The notes: generated from the sequence alone by a model not told the origin. A stretch of DNA of 64,000 bases from Bacillota bacterium (GCA_023396225.1 JAEWWT010000006.1:1-64000), one strand, 5' to 3'. Positions 32,180 through 40,746 are shown, numbered from the stretch's first letter. Program-made: numbers and translations.

Positions 32180-34483
32180 CTATATTTTGCATATTTTAAT
32201 CATGAATATGCTTTTATCATCTTGTTTGTCAAGAGCATTTTTCTCGGTAAGCTCAATAATTTTTTCAGCCCCTTTCGCTGCACTCAGATCCTTCTGCATC
32301 ATATTTTCCCTGATAACAGGAAAGCTTTCCTCTGCAATTCCATCAGAAATCATGACCGCACAATCTCCATCTGAAAGAAAAGTCGTCCTGTGTTCAAATT
32401 CAATTGAGCTGATAATTCCGACAGGCGTTGAAAAGCTTTCAATGCATTTTACAGAACCATTTGATTTTATAAACGTCTGCGCCGCTCCAAGTTTTAATAT
32501 ATCAGCTTGTCCTGTAAATGCATTTATGCACAAAAGATCAATTGTTGAGAAAATTTCTTCTGAAGATTTTGTCAGCAAAAGAAGATTGACAAGCCTGAAC
32601 GCACAATCAAATCCGACACCCGCCTGAATTAGCTTTTTCAGCAGACTTACAGTCATACAGCTTTCAACGGCCGCCCTTGCCCCGCTTCCCATTCCGTCAG
32701 ATATAATGAAATATGTACATCCTCTGCCGTCACTGAAATAAACCTGTGAATCTCCAGACGTCTTTTCTCGTCCATTTTTTTTGCATGATCCTATCTCAAG
32801 ACAGTACACAGGAACTTCGTGATAGCTTATCCTTGTAACCTTGTCAATACAGTTTATAACCGGAGCAGAAAACTCTCTGTCAAATATAGCTGAAATTTTC
32901 TCTGTAACAAGTGAAATCTTTCCCTTGATCATTCCAGAAATATATGCCTCAATAAAAAATCGTCCTTCACTGTCCTGCATAACAGAAACAACAGGATACT
33001 TTGCGCCGAAACCGATAAGAATCTTCCTTACCTTTGCTGTTCTCGTATCGTCACAGCCTGCTAGTTCATTTAGTCCTGCGTTTATGCTTTTAAGCAAATC
33101 CTCTGTCGATATAAGCTGTTCAAGGGCAATATTCCTCATAAACGCATATGCGTCAACGTTTCTTCTTTCCATCTGAGCCTGTTTATAAAAAGAGTTAAAA
33201 CAGTTTACGAGCTTATCCTTTTTTGTACAGTATTCAAGTCCCTTCGGCAGATCCTTTTCAACAATATAACCCTTAACAGCAAGTATCGCCTCCGCAGACG
33301 AAAAATAAGATACTGCTCTGTGAAGATCACTCTGGCAGCAAAACGCACTGTCCCTGCATACCGAACATACTTCACGGCATACCTTTGAAGAAATATCATC
33401 CGCACCTACCCTCCTGTCAAAGGCAGCACCTGCCTGTGCTGTACTTTGCCTGATATCCTTAATGGTTCTGACCGTGAAGTCAAGTCTTGATGAAATCATT
33501 TGAGTAACGGCAGGCTGACTTTTTGTAAGACCTGCAAACAGCTTTGTGTACCACTTTTCAGGAACAGCAAAAAATATAATTGCCGCAACAATAACGTCAG
33601 CAGCATATCTGTGAGAACCAGGAAGTACTCCCATAAGCACAATTCCTATCATGTTTGCTGCAACAAATACCGATGCCGTGCTGAGTCTTCCCCCGTTAAT
33701 AAACAAACCTGCCGCAAGTCCTGCAAAGGACAACAGCATAGTATCACGTCCAAGAGTCGGCGACGCAAGCACTACTCCAAAAGAAGTGAGCACTCCGACA
33801 GCCGCCGCACCCTTGTAACCTGTTTTGTATGCCGCAACCATGAGTACAAAAATGCCTGCAATTCTTTCTGCATTGATTAGTCCTAATGACACGCTTGTCA
33901 TGGCACATATCATCAGCACATATACAACAGCGGCGGCTACAGCATTGTCACCGCTTAGGAACATTCTCGGATGTCCATTTGCAGCATAGAGTACCTTGTC
34001 AGTAAAATAAGCCGCAAGACTGCACAGAATTGCCCTGCATATCATTGCAAGTACAAGAATAGCCGTCAGCTTCATTGACAAGCTGATTATAACCTCACAC
34101 ATAATGCAGGCAATACCTGTGATAACAGCTTTTGCGCATGAACCCGGTTTCTTTTTCAAAACATCATTTATTATCAGACTGCTGAAAATAAGTGCAAGCA
34201 TGGACGTCATAGCACTGACAGAATCAGTGAGTGTACCGTTCACAAAAAACGAGAGCATTGCCCCTACAAATGCTGAAATGGCAGGGATAACAGAAAGTGT
34301 TCCCACAAAGGAAATGACAAGAGGAGACCTTGCCCCTCCGACCGATGAACCGGAAAGAACAAACCCCACAACAACACACAATATTATTTTTACCGGCAGA
34401 ATGAGTATTATTCCGTCATCACTGCCGATTGCGGAACGATATTCTTCCTCATTGCTTTTTAATTTAGCCTGTGTCTTTAACAT
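32180..34483 (-). CDS. spoIIE: SpoIIE-like membrane serine phosphatase
   Basis: Large membrane phosphatase of the stage II sporulation protein E family, which dephosphorylates SpoIIAA to activate sigma-F in the forespore. About ten hydrophobic segments fill the N-terminal third. A Cys-rich middle part (VCREVCSVCRDSAFCC) and a central helical region follow. A PP2C-type domain ends the protein, with IISDGMGSGARAA and the late metal motif MISDGIAE. The ATG at 34483 is chosen as the first homologous Met; upstream GTG codons nearer AAAGGA are possible alternatives. It suggests that the organism, or a recent ancestor, forms spores. Confidence 0.88.
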   Translation of the reverse strand: MLKTQAKLKSNEEEYRSAIGSDDGIILILPVKIILCVVVGFVLSGSSVGGARSPLVISFVGTLSVIPAISAFVGAMLSFFVNGTLTDSVSAMTSMLALIFSSLIINDVLKKKPGSCAKAVITGIACIMCEVIISLSMKLTAILVLAMICRAILCSLAAYFTDKVLYAANGHPRMFLSGDNAVAAAVVYVLMICAMTSVSLGLINAERIAGIFVLMVAAYKTGYKGAAAVGVLTSFGVVLASPTLGRDTMLLSFAGLAAGLFINGGRLSTASVFVAANMIGIVLMGVLPGSHRYAADVIVAAIIFFAVPEKWYTKLFAGLTKSQPAVTQMISSRLDFTVRTIKDIRQSTAQAGAAFDRRVGADDISSKVCREVCSVCRDSAFCCQSDLHRAVSYFSSAEAILAVKGYIVEKDLPKGLEYCTKKDKLVNCFNSFYKQAQMERRNVDAYAFMRNIALEQLISTEDLLKSINAGLNELAGCDDTRTAKVRKILIGFGAKYPVVSVMQDSEGRFFIEAYISGMIKGKISLVTEKISAIFDREFSAPVINCIDKVTRISYHEVPVYCLEIGSCKKNGREKTSGDSQVYFSDGRGCTYFIISDGMGSGARAAVESCMTVSLLKKLIQAGVGFDCAFRLVNLLLLTKSSEEIFSTIDLLCINAFTGQADILKLGAAQTFIKSNGSVKCIESFSTPVGIISSIEFEHRTTFLSDGDCAVMISDGIAEESFPVIRENMMQKDLSAAKGAEKIIELTEKNALDKQDDKSIFMIKICKI

Positions 34484-34570
34484 CCCGATCACCACGTCCT
34501 TTATGATATACACTCAGAATAGTCTATATTATTATAATTCAGATATGGTGCGAAACAGGTCATAATCAAA

Positions 34571-34605
34571 GTGGACAACAATGTCGTAAAGGCATTGTTG
34601 TCCAC
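34571..34605. repeat. Perfect 13-bp hairpin upstream of spoIIE
   Basis: GTGGACAACAATG (34571-34583) pairs exactly with CATTGTTGTCCAC (34593-34605) around a 9-nt loop. No T-run follows on either strand. It lies about 90 nt upstream of the spoIIE start on the minus strand and beside intergenic repeat copy 3. Confidence 0.6.
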
Positions 34606-34666
34606 AGAGTTTGTCGTAAGAACTTGATTTCAAACGTAATAACTCACAAACTAAAGCATAAAAAAG

Positions 34667-35214
34667 TTTGCTCAAGCTTTTCAAAGCTTGTAGGTTTCAA
34701 AAGGGCAACGCCCTTTGCCGCCGTCGCAACGGCGGAATACTCCCGTAGCCCCGCAATGCACAAAAAATATAAAAATCACAAAACAATTGTTACAGATATT
34801 TTATCTAGTCAATAATTGCATTGCGGTTTTCTTTTGTGCTTAATCACACTTGCCCTCTTAAAACAAACACAACAGCGCAGCGTATTGTGTTTGTTTTAAG
34901 ACACAGCAAAGTATGCTGTAATTATTTTTATAGGATTTGTCTGTTTCAAACAGTCCACTGGACTGTTTGAAAGGAAAGCCTACTGAAATCGACAGAAAGG
35001 GAGGCGGTCGTGTCCGCCCCCCTCGAAAAATTGTCATTTTTCTCACCCTTGCCCCGTTTTCTTTGACGCCTGCGGGCGAAGTTTAAGATTTCGCTGTCTG
35101 AGGACATCGACAAAGGGCTTTGCCCTTTTGAATCCTACAGCCTTGATAAGGCTAAAGCCTGTTCTCACTTCGTTCGAATTTTTCTCCAAAAAACAAGCAG
35201 GCTGGCGAACTTTT
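34667..35214. repeat. Modular intergenic repeat, copy 3
   Basis: Occupies most of the gap between rsmA and spoIIE. Both ends read AAAGTT-CGC/TTGC when viewed outward-in. Modules are AAAGGGC..GCCCTTT palindromes at both sides (about 34700 and 35115), CCGTCGCAACGGCGG, a diverged ATTGC-GGTTTT hairpin, a perfect 16-bp stem with CAGCGCAGCG loop (34857-34900), the 14-bp palindrome TTTCAAACAGTCCA / TGGACTGTTTGAAA (34944-34972), and a GGGAGGCGG / CCGCCCCCC stem. GAAAAATTCGAACGAAGTG lies on the minus strand near the right end. This is the largest copy after the 46782 element. Confidence 0.78.
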
Positions 35215-35234
35215 ATATTTATCTATTTTTATAC

Positions 35235-36107
35235 TTATTTCTTCTTAAACAATATATTAGAAACATCAATAAACTCCTGCATTTTCAGTTGTTCAGGTCG
35301 GATATTTTCAGAAAGTCCTGCCTCCCTTACCGCCTCTGCAACAACTGCCTTCTCCATTCCAAGTGAGGACGAAATTGAGTTCAGCAAATTCTTTCTGCGC
35401 TGTGAAAATGCTCCCCTTACCATCTTAAAGAAAAACTTCTCATCATCAACTCCAAACGACGGATTATCCTTTATATCCAATCTTATAACACATGAATCAA
35501 CATTCGGCGAAGGCATAAAGCTTCCCCTTGAAACATTGAACAACATATGTGGTTCGGAAAAATACCTTACTGCAATGCTTACTGCACCAACATCACGTGT
35601 CCCAGGCTCTGCGCAAATCCTCACCCCTGCCTCTTTCTGAACCATAACTGTAACAGATTTTATCGGTAATCTGCTCTCCAGCAGCATCATTATTATTGGT
35701 GAGGTAATGTAATAAGGAAGATTTGCACATACAGCAACATCAAGTCCGTCCATATGCTCTTTTATAACTTCTGCAAGGTCAATTTTCATAACATCATCAT
35801 TTATAACTGTAACATTGTCATACTCAGTAAGAGTTTCCTCAAGCACAGGAATAAGCCTGCTGTCAATTTCAACAGCAACAACCTTGTCCGCACGCTTTGC
35901 AAGCTCATTTGTAAGAACGCCTACACCTGTTCCTATCTCAATTACACCAAAGCCTGATTTAGCATTGCCCATCTCCGCAATTTTCGGGCATACAGATGGA
36001 TTGACAATAAAATTCTGTCCGAGCGACTTTGAAAAAGAAAAACCATGCCTCTGAAATATATCTTTAATTACACTTATATTTGTAAGATTATCCACAAAAA
36101 CCTCCAA
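35235..36107 (-). CDS. rsmA: 16S rRNA (adenine1518/1519-N6)-dimethyltransferase
   Basis: KsgA/RsmA, which dimethylates two adjacent adenines in helix 45 of 16S rRNA late in 30S assembly. Family motifs are FSKSLGQNFIVNPSV, the SAM site VIEIGTGVGVLTNELA, VVAVEIDSRL, the catalytic ANLPYYITSPI and the C-terminal FSQRRKNLLNSI. Length of 290 residues is usual. It is monocistronic, with intergenic repeat copy 3 filling the space after its stop codon. Confidence 0.96.
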   Translation of the reverse strand: MEVFVDNLTNISVIKDIFQRHGFSFSKSLGQNFIVNPSVCPKIAEMGNAKSGFGVIEIGTGVGVLTNELAKRADKVVAVEIDSRLIPVLEETLTEYDNVTVINDDVMKIDLAEVIKEHMDGLDVAVCANLPYYITSPIIMMLLESRLPIKSVTVMVQKEAGVRICAEPGTRDVGAVSIAVRYFSEPHMLFNVSRGSFMPSPNVDSCVIRLDIKDNPSFGVDDEKFFFKMVRGAFSQRRKNLLNSISSSLGMEKAVVAEAVREAGLSENIRPEQLKMQEFIDVSNILFKKK

Positions 36108-36208
36108 AAATTTTTATAACCCAATTATTGTAAACAGTAGGATTTATTCTACGCAGCCTGTAGAAAAAGCCATTTTTAAAAAACTCATTACAAATGAAAT
36201 CGCTTATT

Positions 36209-36290
36209 TACAGGGGCTTTGCGGTCGCCCCCGTACCCCTTCGCATCGAAAAACTATAGTTTTTCGACACTTTGAGGAGGATTTATCCTC
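36209..36290 (-). repeat. Intergenic palindromes downstream of the acyltransferase-like gene
   Basis: Three short palindromes: GGGCGACCGCAAAGCCCC (minus strand, 36209-36230 region), GAAAAACTATAGTTTTTC (about 36248-36265) and GGAGGAT / ATCCTCC (about 36274-36290). The first also occurs near 63181 as GGGCGACCGGAAAGCCC, so it looks like a further module of the intergenic repeat family. The last could terminate the leftward gene. Confidence 0.6.
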
Positions 36291-36296
36291 CGTATT

Positions 36297-37064
36297 TTAT
36301 TTTATAAGTAGCGAAACAATAATAACTGCTGCCATAATTAACGGCTGATGAACTATGTATATGACAAGCGTGTTCCTGCCAAGAAATTCAACACTCCTGA
36401 ACTTTGCGCTGTAAAACCATTTCGGAAAGCTCCCGTTACGCACAGGAACAGACAGCGCAGTCCCCACAAGAAACAGAAAAAAATTCGGTATCAGCGGGAA
36501 GTAGTCAGCAGAGAAAAAGTCCTTTGTAGTTATCCCAAGTGGATACAGATATGGATTGTCCTGTGAAAACAGCGACGGCAAACCAAAAGTCTTTGAAGTA
36601 ATTAACCCAGTGTCATCAAGCATAACCGCAAGCACATACAATGCAATTGATACCCCGAAAACAACCTCCCACCGTATCTTCCTAAGATACTCCTGTATAA
36701 GTGCATATAAAAGCATTGCCATCCCGAAAAACGAAATTGCACCAAAAATAATAACCTCGTCAGGTATTACAACTGATGTTACTAATGTAATAGCTTGTCC
36801 TATAACAATAAGCACCCCTGCTCTCTTATAAAGGTTATGCGAAAAAGATGTGCATATTCCCGAAACAATAAAAAGATCAGCAAGGAACATCCCATGAACA
36901 GCATCCAATGCACCTGTGTATAGAAAATCCCATTTCAGATGAAAAACGTACTCAATGTCATACAACGTATGATAAACTATAACAAAGATTATTGCAAGCC
37001 CCCTGAGTATATCAAGAATATGCAATCTGCTATCCTTATCATAAGTCGATTGATTTCCCGCCAT
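36297..37064 (-). CDS. Heparan-alpha-glucosaminide acetyltransferase-like membrane protein (DUF1624)
   Basis: Polytopic membrane protein of 255 residues with about seven membrane segments. The N-terminal RLHILDILRGLAIIFVIVYH pattern and a later FFLFLVGTAL are typical of the DUF1624/HGSNAT group, which includes acyl transfer across membranes. The His in VYH and the C-terminal LGRNTLVIYIVHQPL match that group. The substrate is unknown. It is divergent from the dCMP deaminase gene. Confidence 0.82.
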   Translation of the reverse strand: MAGNQSTYDKDSRLHILDILRGLAIIFVIVYHTLYDIEYVFHLKWDFLYTGALDAVHGMFLADLFIVSGICTSFSHNLYKRAGVLIVIGQAITLVTSVVIPDEVIIFGAISFFGMAMLLYALIQEYLRKIRWEVVFGVSIALYVLAVMLDDTGLITSKTFGLPSLFSQDNPYLYPLGITTKDFFSADYFPLIPNFFLFLVGTALSVPVRNGSFPKWFYSAKFRSVEFLGRNTLVIYIVHQPLIMAAVIIVSLLIK

Positions 37065-37149
37065 ATTTCACCTGCTTTCATGATAATATAATATATTGGC
37101 ATAATTATTATACCATGTCAGCATATTTATTACAATTACAATTTTATTA

Positions 37150-37178
37150 TTGCAAAAACAACATAAATATCTTATAAT
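37150..37178 (+). promoter_or_regulatory. Promoter of the dCMP deaminase gene
   Basis: -35 TTGCAA (37150-37155), 17-nt spacer, -10 TATAAT (37173-37178). Confidence 0.8.
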
Positions 37179-37218
37179 ATGTTTGTATAGAAATGAAATT
37201 AAGAGAGGATGGATATAT

Positions 37219-37716
37219 ATGTCCGCAGATACAAGACGTGATAAAATCAACTACTATCTCGATATAGCTGAAACTGTACTTGAAAGAGGAACCTGCCTCA
37301 GAAGAAATTTCGGAGCAATTATCGTAAAGAATGATGAAATTGTTTCAACAGGTTATGTAGGCGCACCAAGAGGCCGTGCAAACTGTGTTGATCTCGGATA
37401 CTGCACAAGAGAAAAGCTTAACGTTCCAAAGGGACAGCGCTATGAACTTTGCAGAAGCGTTCATGCAGAAGCAAATGCTATTATATCCGCATCAAGAGCA
37501 GACATGCTGGGCGCAACACTTTACCTTGCATGTCATGACGCAAAGACTGGAGAGCTTTACGGAGAAGTTGAATCATGTTCAATGTGCAAGAGATTGATAA
37601 TAAATGCAGGTATAGATACAGTAATTGTCAGAAACACAAAAGATACATACACAACCATAAACGTTGATTCATGGGTAGAAAACGACGACAGTATTGAAGG
37701 CACAGATGGATATTAA
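37219..37716 (+). CDS. dCMP/cytidine deaminase family protein
   Basis: Zinc deaminase of 165 residues, most like deoxycytidylate deaminase (ComEB/dCMP type), which feeds dUMP to thymidylate synthesis. The zinc and catalytic motif VHAEANAI and the CSMCKR zinc Cys pair are present, with a conserved RRNFGAIIVKNDEIVSTGYVGAPRG N-terminal stretch. I start at the ATG at 37219, about 9 nt after GAGAGGA; the longer frame from 37150 runs through the promoter. The extra Cys residues in CTREKLN and CRSVHAE resemble the dCMP deaminase subgroup. Confidence 0.88.
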   Translation: MSADTRRDKINYYLDIAETVLERGTCLRRNFGAIIVKNDEIVSTGYVGAPRGRANCVDLGYCTREKLNVPKGQRYELCRSVHAEANAIISASRADMLGATLYLACHDAKTGELYGEVESCSMCKRLIINAGIDTVIVRNTKDTYTTINVDSWVENDDSIEGTDGY

Positions 37717-37722
37717 AAGAAC

Positions 37723-37768
37723 AACAGATTGGTCCAGCGTGGGATTCCGCTGAATCAATCTGTTTTTT
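37723..37768 (+). terminator. Terminator of the dCMP deaminase gene
   Basis: Stem AACAGATTG / CAATCTGTT (37723-37731, 37756-37764) with an inner AGCG/CGCT pair and six T. Confidence 0.88.
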
Positions 37769-37778
37769 GTTTTGAAAT

Positions 37779-37809
37779 ACAAAATCGGCAGAAAAAACCC
37801 TCTGCCGAT
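37779..37809 (-). terminator. Terminator of the ribosomal protein operon
   Basis: Stem ATCGGCAGA / TCTGCCGAT (37784-37792, 37801-37809) with T-rich minus-strand tail, 18 nt past the rplA stop. Confidence 0.85.
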
Positions 37810-37826
37810 AATTTATATATAATTAA

Positions 37827-38522
37827 TTATACACCGTACTTGTTTGTTGAAACAGGAATTCCAACACCCATTGTAGAAGCAACTACGCAGGACTTGATGT
37901 AAGTACCCTTTGCAGCAGCAGGCTTTGCCTTAACAACAGCCTTAAGAAGTGTATCAAGGTTCTGTTCGAGCTTATCAGCACCGAATGAAGCCTTACCGAT
38001 TGGGCAGTGAATGATGTTTGTCTTGTCAAGACGGTATTCAATCTTACCAGCCTTAGCTTCAGCTACAGCCTTAGCTACGTCAGGAGCAACAGTTCCTGCC
38101 TTAGGGTTTGGCATGAGTCCACGAGGACCGAGAACCTTACCAAGACGACCAACAAGACCCATCATGTCAGGTGAAGCAATAACAACGTCGAAATCCATCC
38201 AGTTTTCCTTTGTGATCTTTTCAACGAGATCTTCAGCACCAACGTATTCAGCACCTGCAGCCTTTGCAGCTTCTTCCTTTTCAGGCTTACAGAATACACA
38301 TACTCTTACCTTCTTACCAGTACCGTTAGGGAGAACAACAGCTCCTCTTACCTGCTGGTCAGCATGACGTGAGTCAACGCCGAGACGGATATGAACCTCT
38401 ATAGTTTCATCAAACTTAGCCTTTGCGGTCTTGCAAGCAAGATCCAAAGCTTCAGTTGTTTCATAAAGTTTTGTTTTATCAACAAGTTTAACACTGTCGG
38501 TATATTTTTTACCGTTTTTCAT
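37827..38522 (-). CDS. rplA: 50S ribosomal protein L1
   Basis: L1-stalk protein that also commonly represses its own operon. The pattern LVDKTKLYETTEALDLACKTAKAKFDETIEVHIRLGVD, the GTGKKVRVCVF segment and LGPRGLMPNPKAGTV are diagnostic. Length of 231 residues is normal. The ATG at 38522 has AAAGGAGG 9 nt upstream; the 18-residue extension to 38576 is not homologous. The operon stops here: rplJ and rplL, usual next genes, are absent and a terminator follows. Confidence 0.97.
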   Translation of the reverse strand: MKNGKKYTDSVKLVDKTKLYETTEALDLACKTAKAKFDETIEVHIRLGVDSRHADQQVRGAVVLPNGTGKKVRVCVFCKPEKEEAAKAAGAEYVGAEDLVEKITKENWMDFDVVIASPDMMGLVGRLGKVLGPRGLMPNPKAGTVAPDVAKAVAEAKAGKIEYRLDKTNIIHCPIGKASFGADKLEQNLDTLLKAVVKAKPAAAKGTYIKSCVVASTMGVGIPVSTNKYGV

Positions 38523-38675
38523 TTTATAATTTCCTCCTTTAAGTGGTAAATCCCGAATGACCGGGTCCCGTAGCATATACGGGTTTATAGCGGATATTTC
38601 CTCCCACCATAGGTTGACGGAAACGTTACGTCCGCCTGTGCAGATAACTGTGCGGGATAAAGCAATTGCAACTGA
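38523..38675 (-). promoter_or_regulatory. Structured rplK-rplA intergenic leader (possible L1 site)
   Basis: About 150 nt with stems CCCGTA / TACGGG and CCGC..GCGG and a GGTGGGAGG stretch on the minus strand. An autoregulatory L1-binding site is plausible here from knowledge of L11-L1 operons, but I cannot match a defined consensus. Confidence 0.35.
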
Positions 38676-39101
38676 TTAGTCAATTACTTCTACACCCATT
38701 GAACGAGCAGTACCTGCGATCATGCTCATAGCAGTTTCAATTGTAGCAGCATTAAGGTCAGGCATCTTAGTTTCAGCAATCTTTCTGATCTGATCCTTTG
38801 TGATCTTTCCAACCTTAGTCTTGTTAGGAACGCCTGAACCTGATTCAATACCGATAGCCTTCTTGATAAGAACTGCTGCAGGCGGAGTCTTAGTTATAAA
38901 TGTGAATGAACGGTCAGCATAAACTGTAATTACTACAGGGATAATAAGACCGATATCGTTCTTAGTTCTTTCGTTAAATTCCTTTGTAAAAGACATGATA
39001 TTAACACCGTGCTGACCAAGAGCAGGACCAACCGGTGGTGCAGGTGTAGCCTTACCTGCTGCAATCTGAAGCTTGATTAAGCCAACTACTTTCTGTGCCA
39101 T
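38676..39101 (-). CDS. rplK: 50S ribosomal protein L11
   Basis: Binds the GTPase centre of 23S rRNA. Diagnostic segments are LQIAAGKATPAPPVGPALG, GVNIMSFTKEFNERT and the C-terminal MPDLNAATIETAMSMIAGTARSMG. Length of 141 residues is exact for the family. Start at 39101 has GGAGGTG 7 nt upstream. It follows nusG by 81 nt. Confidence 0.97.
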   Translation of the reverse strand: MAQKVVGLIKLQIAAGKATPAPPVGPALGQHGVNIMSFTKEFNERTKNDIGLIIPVVITVYADRSFTFITKTPPAAVLIKKAIGIESGSGVPNKTKVGKITKDQIRKIAETKMPDLNAATIETAMSMIAGTARSMGVEVID

Positions 39102-39182
39102 GCTTTTGCACCTCCATAAATTAGAATTGGTCGTCATCTGACAATCTATTCTTTTTGTTTAGTTATAATTTTAATCAGTAAA

Positions 39183-39716
39183 TCAATACTCGTCTGTAAC
39201 GGCAACCTGTGAAAGGCCAAGTGTCGCAAGAGTTTCTCTTCCGAACATTGAAACGGATACGTCAACAGTCATTGCATCTGTGTCAATAGCCTTGACATCC
39301 CCGATAAATCCTTCCATTGCGCCGGCAAATATTTTAACCTTATCTCCGACCTTGAAGTTAACCTCAACAGTTTTCTGTCTCTCAACGCCGAGAGCAGCAA
39401 CTTCTTTATCGCTCAGCGGAACAGGCTTGGAAGCAGGACCAACAAATCCGGTAACTCCTCTTGTATTTCTGACAACATACCATGAATCATCTGTCAGAAC
39501 CATCTTAACGAGAACATATCCCGGAAAAACTTTGCGTTCAACTTCCTTCTGCTTGTTGCTGTCAGTAATTTCAGTAACCATTTCAGTCGGAACTCTGATT
39601 TCAGGAATTAGTTCCTGAAACTTACGGTTATCAACAACCTTCTGAATTGTCTGCGCTACCTTATTTTCGTAACCCGAGTAAGTATGGATTACATACCACT
39701 TTGCCGATTCTGACAT
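39183..39716 (-). CDS. nusG: Transcription termination/antitermination protein NusG
   Basis: Binds RNA polymerase and affects pausing, termination and coupling to ribosomes. The NGN domain starts WYVIHTYSGYENKVAQTI and holds VFPGYVLVKMVLTDDSWYVVRNTRGVTGFVG; the KOW domain is FKVGDKVKIFAGAMEGFIGDV. Length of 177 residues is typical. I start at MSESAKW (39716), the usual place, with AAAGGA about 11 nt upstream. It lies between secE and rplK as in most bacteria. Confidence 0.97.
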   Translation of the reverse strand: MSESAKWYVIHTYSGYENKVAQTIQKVVDNRKFQELIPEIRVPTEMVTEITDSNKQKEVERKVFPGYVLVKMVLTDDSWYVVRNTRGVTGFVGPASKPVPLSDKEVAALGVERQKTVEVNFKVGDKVKIFAGAMEGFIGDVKAIDTDAMTVDVSVSMFGRETLATLGLSQVAVTDEY

Positions 39717-39753
39717 CCGACTATCATTCCTTTCGAAAATTAGGAAAACAGCT

Positions 39754-40113
39754 TTAGCCTTTCTGGCTTCCAAGAGCCAAAGAAAGAAGCTTAACCAGAC
39801 CTGAGTCGATTCCCCAGATTACCAGTCCGCATACTGTCATTGCAACAACAACAACTGTTGTATTGTTGACAACTTTATTAAACGAAGGCCATACTACCTT
39901 CTTGACTTCGCCCTTGAGATCCTTGAAATACTTAACAATCTTGTTAGGCTTTTTCTTTACTTGCTTGCTGCTTTTTGCTGCCGCAGTTTTTTCCTTTGGC
40001 TTTGCAGTTTCAGCAACTACATCGGTCTTTTTAGTTTCCTTGAGCTCAACCGGTTGCTTACCAGCCTGATTTGCGGGTTTCTTTGATGGGGCTTTCTTTT
40101 TGTTGTTAGACAT
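39754..40113 (-). CDS. secE: Preprotein translocase subunit SecE with long Lys-rich N-terminus
   Basis: Essential clamp subunit of the SecYEG channel. The conserved C-terminal core LKGEVKKVVWPSFNKVVNNT and one membrane helix (about 82-105) are present. Typical Gram-positive SecE is about 60-70 residues. Here about 55 extra residues at the N-terminus are rich in Lys, Ala, Thr and Pro and probably disordered. AGGGGG lies 8 nt before the ATG. The position between rpmG and nusG is the usual one. Confidence 0.93.
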   Translation of the reverse strand: MSNNKKKAPSKKPANQAGKQPVELKETKKTDVVAETAKPKEKTAAAKSSKQVKKKPNKIVKYFKDLKGEVKKVVWPSFNKVVNNTTVVVVAMTVCGLVIWGIDSGLVKLLSLALGSQKG

Positions 40114-40129
40114 TTTTAAACCCCCTCAA

Positions 40130-40279
40130 TTACTTAGTTTCTTTGTGAAGAGTATGTTTCTTACAGAACTTGCAGTACTTGTTCATCTCAAGTCTGTCAG
40201 GATCATTCTTCTTGTTTTTCTTCGTGTTGTAATTGCGCTGCTTACATTCTGTGCAAGCTAATGTTACCTTTACTCTCAT
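40130..40279 (-). CDS. rpmG: 50S ribosomal protein L33
   Basis: Zinc-ribbon type L33 of 49 residues. Zinc ligands are seen in CTECKQRNYNT and CKFCKKHT. The start at 40279 is set by AGGAGGTG 6-7 nt upstream and the family start MRVKVTLACTEC. First gene of the rpmG-secE-nusG-rplK-rplA operon. Confidence 0.97.
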   Translation of the reverse strand: MRVKVTLACTECKQRNYNTKKNKKNDPDRLEMNKYCKFCKKHTLHKETK

Positions 40280-40433
40280 ATCGGCACCTCCTATTAAATG
40301 TTCCATGAAAGAACGTTTCGATTTCGCAGGAACTCCTGTTCCTGTGCCTCCCTCCGAGCTGCAGAAAAACTGCATGAGGTCTTGTGTCCCATTATAAGGG
40401 CACAAAAAATAGACCTCTTAAAGAGGTATATTC
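40280..40433 (-). promoter_or_regulatory. Structured 5' leader of the rpmG operon
   Basis: About 150 nt between promoter and rpmG. On the minus strand it contains ACCTCTTTAAGAGGT, TGCAG / CTGCA and AGGAAC / GTTCCT hairpins. It could be an autogenous regulatory leader, though no known family is recognised. Confidence 0.35.
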
Positions 40434-40463
40434 ATCATAACATATAACCGCATTGCTTGTCAA
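40434..40463 (-). promoter_or_regulatory. Promoter of the rpmG-secE-nusG-rplKA operon
   Basis: Minus-strand consensus -35 TTGACA (40458-40463), 18-nt spacer, extended -10 TGTTATGAT with TATGAT at 40434-40439. Confidence 0.82.
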
Positions 40464-40642
40464 GCATTATTTATCACAGTTTTTTCAAAATCCAGCAATA
40501 ATACATACTTTTTTCGCAACATTATGAAATCTATGCAGATATCATTTGCCGTTATAGATGAAATATGCAGTATAACATATCAGAAAGGGACAACTGAACC
40601 GCTGAAGCCCGTTGCCCCAAAATCTTATATGTACCTAAGGAA

Positions 40643-40746
40643 ATACCACACAATACGTTTCTGTCGATTTTCAAAACAGGCTCAGTACCGTATTTTCGCT
40701 GTTTCTCAAATCGTCGAAACGTAGCCTGAGGCTTTGTGCGGTATTG
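40643..40746. repeat. Large imperfect inverted repeat after the unrecognised protein gene
   Basis: About 100 nt fold back on themselves: AATACCACACAA pairs with TTGTGCGGTATT, and ACGTTTCTGTCGATTT with AAATCGTCGAAACGT, with smaller internal pairs. It starts 9 nt past the stop of the leftward gene. No T-run is present, so it may be a transcript-stabilising structure or a repeat remnant rather than a terminator. The rest of the gap, 40464-40642, shows nothing further. Confidence 0.55.
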
